This document shows positions 12,501 through 22,600 of a stretch of DNA of 64,000 nucleotides, in pieces. Both the position numbers and the translations under genes were made by a program. This stretch comes from Membranipora membranacea (lineage: Eukaryota > Bryozoa > Gymnolaemata > Cheilostomatida > Membraniporidae). The notes below the pieces were generated by a model. It had not been told where the DNA came from. It saw only the letters and a list, made by a program, of their open reading frames with translations, and ran no database searches. How positions within the stretch are numbered: the stretch's first letter is position 1; each line of letters starts with the position of its first letter. The stretch is from assembly GCA_914767715.1 (NCBI GenBank), contig OU612072.1:15438001-15502000 (forward strand). Direction: 5' to 3'.

Positions 12501-13976
12501 AGATCCCACTTACTGCATAAGCGTGGAAGACTTGGGTATTAGCCAAGAAGATTTGGCCATAATTTGTTCGTCTCTGTCCCAGCCTAAACTTCTGCCTTGT
12601 TTGCAGCCTTGGTTCCACATTTCTGTTAATCCTCAAGTCCATTGTATGTCATTTAGTCTTCCACATGTGCTAAATCAAGGCCGACACTTTGGCGAAAGAA
12701 TTGACATTTTGTTCTAAGTTAAAGATAATATAGGATAAAGTTTTTTTTGCTTATTTATTTATTCACTTATTTTTTTCAGCCTTCTATCAAATCAAAAGGA
12801 GCCTCCATCAAGAAGACAGAAACCGTGTCGTCTGGATGGGGCGATGATGATGGGGGCTGGGGCGCCACTGATGATTGGGGCAGTCCATCCGAGCCAGAAG
12901 CCAGCAGTAGTGGGGCTAACAATGACTGGGGCATGACATCTGATGCTACAGGAGATAATTGGGGAGACAGTTGGGGCGCCGCAGACAGCACCTCAACACA
13001 ACCAACCAAAACAAGTAAGTATCTTCACAATATGATGTTTGATTCAGTTTGCCTGCATGTAGAATTGCTCTGATAATTTTGAATGCAGGATAACTGGAGT
13101 TGCATACTGTTATACTATACTCATTCAACTCTCTACAAAATGTGCATGATACTTGGGAGGGTCAGACCCCCTCCCAACCTCCCTGATGTTACCAATGAAA
13201 AATTTACTTAGGTTGTCTACTCATTGACATCGAGAACACAACTTCAAATTAATTCTATTCAACCATTGTATGATCACAAGATATGTATATAATAGACAAT
13301 TATTGGCCAAAGGAGTAATGCAAAAATAATAAACAAGTTTGCTGTTATCTTTTGGTATGGAACCCAATTAAAATGAGTAAATAAAAACTTAAGCAATGGT
13401 TATGATGCCAATAAAAGTAGAAATAAAAAAAACCTAAGCAATTATTAAGATGCCAATAAAAGAATAAATAAATAAAATTAATAAGATTTTACTGAAACTT
13501 GTCATGCTATTTTATGAAAAAAAGTGCCTGGGTTTTTCCCACTCCCTACTCCACAGACATAGAGACTTCATTATTATCATGTGTATCTCTGATCGCCAGA
13601 GTCAATTTAGTATGAGCACAAAACATGTACCCAACCCATATTAGAAAATTAAACTCGGGTCCTCACACCAAACTCCTTGTGATGGTACTCATGCAAAGTG
13701 AATTAGTTTACTCTCCGTCGATCAGATATATACATGCAATAGGATATCACCTGATCAGTGTGCTCCCTAGCCAGTGTTATTTTATCTCACCAATAAATGG
13801 TTGTTTCTTGTTTAGGTTCTGGAATAGCTGATATGGAGAAGAAAAAGAGGGAGAGAGAAGAGAGAAAACAGGAGCGACAACGCGCTCTCGCCGAGAAACG
13901 TGCTGCCTCAACCTCAGCTAAACCCAGTAGTGGGCGAGCTATGAAATTAGGTGCTAAGAAATTAGCTAGTGACTAG
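357..13976 (+). CDS. SCYL1: SCYL1 (N-terminal kinase-like protein), 3' ten coding exons
   Basis: SCYL1 is a catalytically inactive kinase-like scaffold that binds COPI coats and supports Golgi-to-ER retrograde traffic. The kinase-like domain lies left of the window. Ten exons join in frame to 541 residues plus a TAG stop: 357-578, 1080-1235, 5496-5612, 6190-6337, 7700-7870, 8561-8733, 10661-10763, 11543-11682, 12780-13014, 13816-13976. The first four exons encode the HEAT-repeat region and match remembered vertebrate SCYL1 closely, for example [16 protein letters not shown] and [13 protein letters not shown]. The next five encode a low-complexity tail rich in Ser, Asp, Gly and Trp with repeated W-D/DNW motifs. 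The last exon encodes a charged coiled-coil-like stretch ([16 protein letters not shown]) and ends [10 protein letters not shown], close to but not identical with the C-terminal RKLD COPI-binding motif of vertebrates. Identification is firm; low-complexity tail borders rest on splice consensus and phase. Confidence 0.95.
1080..1235 (+). CDS. SCYL1: SCYL1 exon, HEAT region
   Basis: Phase 0 at both ends (ttgtag / gtgaga), 52 residues. It contains [16 protein letters not shown] and [13 protein letters not shown], the most diagnostic SCYL1 segment in the window. Confidence 0.95.
1236..5495. other. SCYL1 intron, no gene seen
   Basis: A 4.3-kb intron. It holds a diverged dispersed repeat at about 3800-4200 shared with about 20140-20480, a tRNA-like SINE remnant near 4857-4990 and an AT dinucleotide run near 5031-5052. 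A TTAGCTAG-containing degenerate repeat lies near 3670-3770, with relatives at about 9340-9490, 43310-43400 and 55650-55740. No coding segment was recognised. Confidence 0.7.
5496..5612 (+). CDS. SCYL1: SCYL1 exon, HEAT region
   Basis: Phase 0 at both ends, 39 residues beginning [18 protein letters not shown]. This aligns with the family segment containing the conserved R-x2-LxxAxxRAxRDPF pattern. Confidence 0.94.
6190..6337 (+). CDS. SCYL1: SCYL1 exon, HEAT region
   Basis: Starts in phase 0 and ends in phase 1. It encodes [19 protein letters not shown] and [20 protein letters not shown], the last recognisable HEAT-type helices before the low-complexity tail. Confidence 0.94.
6338..7699. other. 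SCYL1 intron, no gene seen
   Basis: A 1.36-kb intron between two well-supported exons. I see no coding segment and no repeat with clear borders. Confidence 0.6.
7700..7870 (+). CDS. SCYL1: SCYL1 exon, Ser-rich linker
   Basis: Phase 1 in and out. It encodes a Ser/Thr-rich segment with [16 protein letters not shown] followed by [11 protein letters not shown]. The GWAMTGVSSL-type motif is conserved in SCYL1 proteins. Confidence 0.92.
8561..8733 (+). CDS. SCYL1: SCYL1 exon, Trp/Asp-rich tail
   Basis: Phase 1 in, phase 0 out. A Ser/Asn-rich part is followed by [18 protein letters not shown], an acidic tryptophan motif typical of the SCYL1 tail. Confidence 0.9.
8734..10660. other. SCYL1 intron with a foldback repeat
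   Basis: A 1.9-kb intron. About 8938-9152 forms an imperfect inverted repeat: arms of roughly 60-70 bases share the core aatggtaatattgtac read on opposite strands. A TTAGCTAG-type degenerate repeat follows at about 9340-9490. The rest shows no coding or repeat signal I can support. Confidence 0.6.
10661..10763 (+). CDS. SCYL1: SCYL1 exon, Trp/Asp-rich tail
   Basis: Phase 0 in, phase 1 out. It encodes [16 protein letters not shown] and [16 protein letters not shown], continuing the tryptophan/acidic repeats. Confidence 0.9.
10837..11093. mobile_element. Short inverted-repeat element, GGGGGGTCTTTCAAT ends
   Basis: Lies in the SCYL1 intron 10764-11542. The ends are inverted copies (ggggggtctttcaat and attgaaagacccccc). 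The interior is rich in atcgctcactca-like repeats in both orientations. No coding capacity. No clean target duplication was seen because flanking bases continue the palindrome, so the superfamily is unknown. Confidence 0.65.
11543..11682 (+). CDS. SCYL1: SCYL1 exon, low-complexity tail
   Basis: Phase 1 in, phase 0 out, after acceptor ttttcag. It encodes [15 protein letters not shown] and [14 protein letters not shown]. Composition matches the neighbouring exons and phases fit both sides. Confidence 0.86.
11683..12779. other. SCYL1 intron, no gene seen
   Basis: A 1.1-kb intron. A small imperfect hairpin sits near 12188-12255 (ttatttttatg / cgtaaaaataac). No coding segment was recognised. Confidence 0.55.
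12780..13014 (+). CDS. SCYL1: SCYL1 exon, Trp/Gly/Asp-rich tail
   Basis: Phase 0 in, phase 1 out (ACA A/gtaagt). It encodes about 78 residues with repeated W-G-D units such as [18 protein letters not shown] and [11 protein letters not shown], the densest part of the acidic-tryptophan tail. Confidence 0.91.
13015..13815. other. Last SCYL1 intron with a palindromic repeat copy
   Basis: About 13575-13770 is a copy of an inverted-repeat family also seen at about 51580-51803 and 62730-62968. The shared ends carry catgtgtatctctgatc and gatcagtgtg. No coding segment was recognised. Confidence 0.6.
13816..13976 (+). CDS. SCYL1: SCYL1 last exon, basic helix and C terminus
   Basis: Phase 1 in after tttag. 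It encodes [16 protein letters not shown], then the C terminus [12 protein letters not shown] and TAG. The shape (charged helix, then KLGxxKL-D) matches SCYL1; two residues separate KKL from the final Asp. Confidence 0.93.
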
Positions 13977-14263
13977 GTTGTGTTAAATTTCACTATATAC
14001 ACGCAAAACAATCCATCCTACAGTAAAATGAATTCGTTCGAAATTGAATGTGAAATTGTTGCTGTCGCTATGAGCTTCTTTGGAGTAAGTTGGAAAACTC
14101 GAGCTGGAAACTAGAGTTGGAAAACTGTTTGAGCTTGTGTTGGAAAACTAATGTGTCTCTCCTTTTTTATCATTTCTTGCATGCCAAATATATGGACAAT
14201 GAAAAATAATATTATGTTGGCGCTCCCCAACCAGACATATCTCAAAAGTATTTTAAGCTAGAC

Positions 14264-14269
14264 AATAAA
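14264..14269 (+). terminator. Candidate poly(A) signal for SCYL1
   Basis: AATAAA about 290 bases after the SCYL1 stop codon, the first canonical hexamer downstream on this strand. Real cleavage-site use cannot be shown from sequence. Confidence 0.5.
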
Positions 14270-14749
14270 CCTTTTCTTTGGTCGATATTCAGTGCATTAA
14301 TATATTTTTAAAAGCAACGCAATTATTTTTGCCTCGCTGTTAAGGTCAGTGTGGCTTTGCGCATCTGTGCCACTTCTAATCCTTTCTGTATTTATTAACA
14401 TGTGTTCTGGAACCTATGATAATGCTTTACCTTGCAAAGGTAGAATACCTATTTTATTTTTCGCTCAGTTTACTACATAAAATAAAACTTACCACGTAAT
14501 TCATCTGTCACATAGCATACTGCATATTTATTAAAGCAAAGACCTTTCTCTGTGAAAAAATTCGAGAGGAAAACATGTACTTTGTGATAAGCTGATCCAA
14601 TTGGCCTATAGCGAGAAGGGGAGCAACTTCAAATGTAGGATAGCCTGATCTGATAGTGTAGAAATATGAGATAGATGTTGGACTAAGTTGCTGTTGGGAC
14701 CACCCAGTCCGTTGTTTTGGTCTGAGTTCAAAGGAATGGCATGATTATA

Positions 14750-14822
14750 AAATATTATAATCGTGACCATAGTTCTAAATAACAGTTTAATTTAGAACTA
14801 TGGTCATGAGTATAATATATAT
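14750..14822. repeat. Hairpin-forming inverted repeat
   Basis: Arms of about 30 bases (gaccatagttctaaat and atttagaactatggtc) surround a short loop, just downstream of SCYL1. It may be the remnant of a very short transposon. No target duplication was assigned. Confidence 0.6.
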
Positions 14823-14911
14823 TATAATTATACACTGTATTTTAAGCTCAATTTTGGAAGTTTTTTCTAGCCTGAGTCGAAAAGTTCTTAATTACACTGT
14901 ATCAAAACACT

Positions 14912-16166
14912 TTAAGGTAGAGACACGGGGGTCAGCAAATATCAACTTTCTATACACCGTTGGAAAGCTGCCGAGCTACTGATTGCTAAGAGCTCATCAG
15001 AAATGTTATTAGATGACGTTGCATCATTTTATCATGATATGAGGCTGAAAAGGCTGTTTTCAGCAAAGCATGTGGCTGAGCTAAATTGATTGCTAGAAAT
15101 TTCGAAACAGGTTGTATTTATTCTTAGAGGTATAGTTCATCCTTATTTTTGGTTGAAAATAATATATGATGCGCCCAAAGTGGCTTTTTACGTCATGTCA
15201 TGATGTGAGTGATTTTTTAAATTTGAGGAAATAATGTGAAATTTTAAGCAACGATTTGAAATAGATTAAATAAGCAATAATCAAATCTTTTGCTATTTCC
15301 CGCCGAAGGACTGATTAAATGACACGCACTTCAATTTTCAGCAGTATAACAAAATTATCAATATCAGCACAGACCGTCAAAGGTAGATACATTTTGCGTC
15401 ATTTTTCAATAACGCCAAACATGCCGTCAAAATGACCATTACTTAAGCCAGAAAAATTATTTTTGAAAATTCTCACATACGAAATGCCCAAAACAGCCAA
15501 TTTAAGGGGCTTTTTAAGTTGTTTTTGGGCATTCTATGGTGCGAAATTCGGGGAAAACTGGTAGGCAGTGCCATTTTCTGTTGGCATTTCCTGTGTGTAC
15601 TATGCTTAATCAAAGCGGCTTCGTATGTGAGAATTTTCAAAAATATCTTTACTGACCTAAGTAATGTCATTTTAACGGCATGTTTGGCGTTATGGAAAAA
15701 TGACGCAAAATGTATCTACCTTTGACGGTCTGTGCTGATCTTGATAAATTTTTTATACTGCTGAAAATTGGAGTGTGTGTCATTTAATCGGTCCATCGGT
15801 GGTAAATAGCAAAAAATTGGGTTATTACTTATTAAAATCTATCTCAAATCGTTGCTTAAAATTTCACATTATTTCATCAAATTTAAAAAACACTCGCATC
15901 ATGACGTGACGTAGAAAGCCACTTTGGGCGCATCATATATTATTTTCAACCAAAAATAAGGATGAACTATACTTCGAAGAATAAATATAGCTTGTTTTGA
16001 AATTTCTAACAATCAAATTAGTTCAGCCACGCGCTTTGCTAAAAGCAGCATGTTCGGCCTCATTTCCTTGATAAAATGACGCAACATCATCTAATCTCAT
16101 TTCTGATAAGCTCTAAGCGATCAGTAGCTCGACAGCTCTCCAACGGTGTATAGAAAGCTGCCTTAA
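14912..16166. mobile_element. Large foldback element with roughly 600-bp inverted arms
   Basis: The left half reappears inverted in the right half, diverged but clear along the whole length. Shared landmarks are gatgcgcccaaagtggctt and its reverse form, ggttgaaaataatatatgat, caccgttggaaagct and the ttaaggtag ends. The centre is near 15540. A solo terminal segment sits at 40934-40996. No transposase is encoded, so it is a non-autonomous foldback element. It occupies the spacer between the convergent SCYL1 and sulfotransferase genes. Confidence 0.8.
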
Positions 16167-16308
16167 GTTGGAGAACTTTGATCGTTATTATGATATATTA
16201 TTAAGTTGTACATAATAGAAGGTTTCAACCTGGATTTGATGCTATGGTACTATTTTCTACCATGAAGCAACAGCTAGACTGACACACGATCAAAAACAAA
16301 CTGATGCA

Positions 16309-16314
16309 TTTATT
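16309..16314 (-). terminator. Candidate poly(A) signal for the sulfotransferase gene
   Basis: AATAAA on the minus strand about 100 bases after the stop codon of the sulfotransferase gene. Position is ideal; use is not demonstrated. Confidence 0.5.
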
Positions 16315-16413
16315 ACATTTTTCTTTAATTTATTGATCCATTTTGAGCAATATATTTTCTGTAGAATTATCCATCATAGTTAAAAATGTCATTCAAATCG
16401 TTATAGCACTACA

Positions 16414-16603
16414 CTACAAAATTCCATGTCTTTTCCCATATCGTTTATAGTACATATTTTCAACTAATTTTATTTTAGTTGCTGTCGTGTCTTTAAATAA
16501 AGTTTTCAGTTTCCCTTTTGCTTCTTCTATTATAGCCACACGAGGGCGTCGTGACGTCTTTGTGATTGCGTAATTCTCGTAGAAGCACTCAGTCCTTTGC
16601 CTC
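16414..16603 (-). CDS. Sulfotransferase last exon
   Basis: Enters after tatttttcag with one base completing an Arg codon and ends at TAG. It encodes RRQRTECFYENYAI to YYKRYGKRHGIL, a basic C-terminal tail. Phase agrees with the preceding exon. Confidence 0.75.
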
Positions 16604-19600
16604 CTGAAAAATACAAAGTCCAAAACAACTTTTGACTTCATTCTGGAGGGGCGTGCAAGTGTTTGGGAAGGGGGGAGTCTTAAAGACTTAGTTTGAGGCT
16701 GCTCTTTTGTATCACATCTTATTCTCCATATTTTATTCTATCATGTGAGTGAATTCCAGCTTTAGAATCCAAATATTGAGGAAGTTATGGATTCTAAAGC
16801 TGGAATTCACTCACATGATAGAATAAAATATGGAGAATAAGATGTGATACAAAAGAGCAGCCTCAAACTAAATCTTTAAACTTGCAATAAATATGATTAT
16901 ACAGCTCAACTGAGCACAAGAACTAGTGTTCAAAGCATCTGACTTGCCTGTAGTAGGTGGAATATACCACTCAGTGAAATGAAGCAGTATTGCTGCCGCT
17001 GTATTTGGAAACATACCTTTCAGTTGTGGAGTCGGGAGTGTAGCCAAAGTACTCAGATATGTCAGAGAACAATCTCTCGTTTTCCGCCAAGTCGCTGTAG
17101 AACATGACCTTTATCTGACCTTTGTATTCTTCTATCCAGTACTGATGAAACTTGATCCAGTGTGTCAAGTAATTCTTGAAAAAGCTTGTAAATTCTGAAA
17201 AATAAGGAGATATGATTGTACTGTTGACAATTAAATACAAACAATGCAACGAATAATGATAAAAAGAAGTAGGCCTAACGATATATTAACCTGAAAACGC
17301 CATTATTTTCCCAAATCTATTTGCATAACTTTGCCAACTCTGTTCTGGACAGATATACATTAGGCCACTCCAAATTCATACCTTGATCTAGATGACAGTT
17401 TGAAGATTTGTAGGTGGAGGGAGGTGTTTTTTATTTTATATTTTAGCCCTATAAAACAGCTAGAGTTAAAATATTTTTTTATTTTATCTGTATATACCTG
17501 AACTCAAGTGGCTGAAAATTTCTTTAACGTGATATATCGTCTTTTCAGTTTCTCAGGAACTACTTGTGGGGCTCCCCGCGTACGTTACTGAAGATTGAAG
17601 ATTGAGTGTTTCAAAATTGAAGAAAAGATTTAAATGAAAAATCAATAGAAGATTTTCCCATTTCAAGTAGACTGGATTCAGTCCAACAACTTGGAGTTAT
17701 CTATTCAAGTTGGGTTTGTTGGTTTGAACAGACAAATCCACACAACAACAAATCAAAACCCATCAGTGTTACTGATTTTGAATCCTGGATTCGAACCCCA
17801 CCAGGTGCATTGTTTGTCTAGAAAAAATGATCACCTTCATCAACTATTATATTGAACTTGCTTGCTCAGTTCTCACAGGCATTTAGGTGCTGCAGTTGTA
17901 TGTCGAGTCCTGTTGTTGAAGAATTAACTCTGAAGATTAGAGTTTTAAAATTGAAGATTGCTCTATTTTCTCTGAAGAAATTGAAGACAGCATTGTGTGC
18001 AGGGAGCCCCACTTGTCCCATCTCAAAAATTCCTTCATTGACACGTTGCCAGTGGTCTGTTTATGTTTAATATCGCATAATTTTTTTAAACCGCATGTTT
18101 CTAACTTGATTAATTGTACATTAACTAAAATACATCGAAAACATTTAGGCAGCAAAGGGCAAAATGATGCAGTAAATTACGTTATGCAAAAGCGTGATGA
18201 AAATCTATGCAGTATTACATGCAAAGCACATTGTGTACAACAATGGATCTCCTTTTTTGGGTGATTGTTTAGCGTCGAAAGAGAGATGTTTATGCTCATA
18301 ACTTCTCAACTATTGAATTTATCATCAAACGCCACTGACAAAACCTCGGAAATACTCTCTAATTTAATGGAAGCTAGTGTGTATAACATGTTCTTTAACC
18401 TATTTTCAGCTTTTTGGCTGGAGAGGAGTGCATGTTTTGGACCAAATAAAGCTTGTTTAGCCACAAAAATCCAAATATCTCAAGATGTAAAACCATAATC
18501 AACACTCGCTTCGATCAAAACCTAGACAATCTCCTGCTGTTCATCATGCTGACAACAAATTTGACTGACATCATTCTGAGTTTCTGATTTTTGGCTGGAA
18601 AATATTGACCTAAATTAGTTAAAATTTGGATTATTATCTTTTACAGTTGTGACAACCAGTATCTGTAAGCTGGTAAGATTATTGATGGAAGTGACAGTAC
18701 AAGACCAAAATGGTATAATAAATTGGAACGTTTAGTTTCTGCATTATTGGGGTCGCATGTAATGAGGGGTCAGAAATGACCCTAAAACTATTGCAAAAAT
18801 CAATTTCAAGTCTCGAAGAAAGGAGGCCTAAAATCGTAAAGTTTCACTAAAATGTCACTCCTCCAGTTAGTGCCATGCCTCCTCTATATGGTGAAAGCAT
18901 AAACAAATCGAATACCTCAAAAACAAGGCACAAAGGGCTCAATTTAAAAAGGGCACTTTTTGCCCCAAAAATAAACTTCCAGAGGTCACTGCCACTCAAC
19001 GTCAAATATTTGGGAGGTTTCAACTTTGAAAATAACTATTAGACATGATCACCAATACAATATTAAAAAGTTTTAAAAAGCGATATAAAAATCACGTTAA
19101 TTTTTCTCACATACACAAATCTTTAATGGTTGACCCTGCCACCTCATGAGTGTTTGATAATGTAAATTTCTGTTGAGTTCTTGCAACATAATGCAGCCTT
19201 TGCACAAATCTGTTTTAGTATTTACAAAATAGGAAGCGCCAAAATTGTCACTCCAGTTCCAATTTTATCCCTGAAAGATATGCTGCGGCCTTTTGAGTTG
19301 AGCCTGCGTAAAATGTGGCCTTTTTCAAGAAAAGGTTGCCCACCCATGATCTAGATCAAGGTATTAATTACATACAAATAATCATAACCATAAATACTCT
19401 GGTGTGTTATGACAACTTACCATCTGATTTTTAATGACCGAAATCGATAAATGATAAACCAGGTCAGGCAATTAATACTGTGTAACCCAAGTTAGTATTT
19501 ATTTTTTAGTACATATTTATTTATTTATTTCCTTTTTGCTGTTACCCTTATTCAAGGGGGATTCTTTCGAGAAATAATATGCAGCCAATAAAAAGTTTTA

Positions 19601-22600
19601 TTAATAATGAAATGAAGAAACTTTTTACTGGATGCACAATTATTGTAATCGTCTCTGGAGAAAGGGTTTTAAAATTAAACAAACAAAACAAACAAAACAT
19701 CAAGGGAGATCTTTACAAAACAGGGAAACCATGTCTGATTGAATGCATTGTACTAACTGAACCAAGGTCATTCCCAGATAAGGAGACAGAAATTTTCAAA
19801 TTTAGATTAATGTGTAAAAAAACTTTGGCGCAGCTGCAAACTAAATAATGGACTAATATTTACCAAAGGATGCCTGCTGTTTAGAGTTGTGCTCTCTCAA
19901 GAAGGTAGCTGTTTTAAAAGTTGTCTCGATGCCACCATATTTGTTATTTTTAGTGGCCACTCCTAACCTTCTTCCTTTCGATCTACAATAAGAGTGCTCA
20001 ATGTGCTCAAACCTGTTAAACACTGAAATAAATTCTTCTCATAGAACGGAAAAAGTATCATAACATCTTACAGGTAGAACACTCAACACTCGTCTGACAT
20101 TGATCTGATTGCTGTCCCTACTAGCAAGAATAATTTGGCCAGGGAAATTGACATGTTTACCATTCTGCGCATGCTCAGCTCTGGGCATGAGCTGATCTCT
20201 GCAAAATTGAGCCTCGGAATTCCGAAGCCATCTGATTGGCTACCTGCTCAGGTGACATATTTCCCAAAGCGTGCGGATTTGTTATCAATAGTTATCCTCT
20301 CTTGTCATTATTAGCTGATTTTGATTGACAGTTTATGCAGGGGATATCCCATTTCCCCTTTCCAAAGTTGCAATCAGAACCCAAACTAAACTCATTGTTC
20401 TTGCACATGCGCAAATTCAAGTCACGCATGATACATACTTAGCCTTACGACACCTGCTTTGTGGTAATGATAACCTAGTTTATCAGTGATCTACATGCCC
20501 AGTCAGATCACGAGAGTCAGTATGCATGTTTACAGTAAACAGTAATACAGTGCCTTCAACATCGATAATTTGGGCTTTCATAGAATTTTACTAGAGGCTG
20601 GCTTTTTATGCAAGCCTATTGATTGGCAAAGGAAAGCTAATGATGCTATTCCAGATATGGAATTCCATGGTTCACACCTGTTAAAGAACTTGGCTCAAAA
20701 GAATAATGCCTCTTCCAGTAAGGTAGAGAGAAACTAGGGGAATAAAGAACGGACATCACTGCATGATAGTGACAATATTTTTATAAGGATAAGAAAAAAT
20801 CTCAGAATCGAATTAGTGTGTACTATTCCATAATAGTGTGTCTGCCCTGAGAAATACTCCCTTAGGAAATCAAGAGGTCTGATGGTTGAAGGTTAAAAAA
20901 TAAAAGGATAAGGACATGTGATCATATAATACAAGTCCGATTTCCCGCGCCGAAAGGTCATTTCTTATTTTGCGCTGGCAGGCCATTCACCCTAGCCAGG
21001 TCTTTACCGATCAGGACTGTAATTACAGGAGGCCTACCGTGTGCCAGCACACACAGTATAAAGATCCCCTTCTGCCTCTTTAGAGTAAGAGATACCGGGT
21101 AAGGTGGGACGGGTATATGGCCACTGCCCACACAAAGCACACAAGCCTGAGCTTAAGGGAGCCTTTTATAAATAGTACGGTCATTTGAGACTTTGTGTAT
21201 AAAGGAGAAGCTTTTCGTGTAACACAATCAAGAAATTTCTTAAAATTTATCAAAAAATCTCAAATCACCTATGTCTTCATTATCATGAATTCATAATTAT
21301 TTAGGAAAAAATGGAGGGACCCATGGTACTCAAGCCGCACCCTATACCCTTGCCCGCCGGAATTCCGGCTACTCTTATTATCGAAGAGGCATGTGGGGTG
21401 TGCAAACACATAATGGACCTCCGATATTTTTAGTCCCGTTCCGCAAGGACCTGGCTAGGATGAATGGCGCGCCAGTACCAAATCAGATATAACTGCCAGC
21501 GCCAGGAATTGAACCTGGACCTCATAGATCACAAGTCCGCACCCTTAACCATCAGACCACTCCTGAACAGAGTCAGAACTCATTTAGTCACTTAATGTTT
21601 AGATAGAATAGATAGAATTAAAATGTCCATTTTTAAATGGCACTTTTGAAAAACATTTTCTCAAAAATGATATAGATGCCAATAAAGTCATAAAATAAAT
21701 ATGGGCAGATAAGCAGGGTTGCAAAAGTTTGTGTTACACGAAAAAATTCCTCGTATAAAGGAAGAAAATAACTTTCCTACCTGACAAACTCTGAGAAGCC
21801 CGCATCGAATGGATTACGAATGAGAATAACAACCCTGTATGGTCCTTTGTTTATCTTTTCACTTAGTTCACCTCTAGCTGGTTGGAATGGGAAGTGTGTT
21901 TTGAAATAGATCGGGCGACCGACAGCTCCAATAGCCTGCTGCAGATCTTTTTTTCTGCTACTACTCAAACTCGGAACTGCATTAGTGTTGTACCCTAAAA
22001 TCACAAAGAACCAGAGGGTCATAACCATAGACAATTGACATAGACAACCATAGAAAGTTGCCTATTGTCATAACAGAATTTGACAAAATATACGATTAGA
22101 GGCTCATAACCGTAGACAAAACACCGATACTAAACTGAACACTGGTGTAGTAAAATAGCCTTGTTGTGTGTTTGGTCTATGGTCATAATACAATTTGACA
22201 AAATAAAGGATTACAATGTTGCACCTATTTGAAAGTCTTCAACTCATTCATGTGGGTGTTAATATTGCTGCTTTATGAGATCTAAAACAAGGTGGAAACC
22301 AAAGACTGAATAATAAACCTAGACAGGACACTATATGGAGCATTAGCACAAAGGCACTCAGGCATTGAAAATTACAATAGATTTCACAGCTTGTCCTGAA
22401 CAGCTTGATACTAAATTTAGGCAATCAAAAATTTTTGCAGAAGAAATAACATCAAATTGAAAACAAGATGCTGCTGTTTGTAAAGCAATTTTATAATTCA
22501 AAATCCGATCACAATTGATTGAGATATGAACAAAAAACCTGGATTGCGGACAGTAAACCAATGATAGATAACTGCTTCTTCACCTTCCAATGTCGTTATG

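Noticed and set aside
17062-17244. Alternative minus-strand frame across the sulfotransferase exon
   Set aside because: The other frame carries the WSCD pattern and fits phase once the micro-exon is included.
19579-19848. 89-residue plus-strand open frame
   Set aside because: No family resemblance, low-complexity KQNKQN stretch, and it lies opposite a well-supported minus-strand gene.
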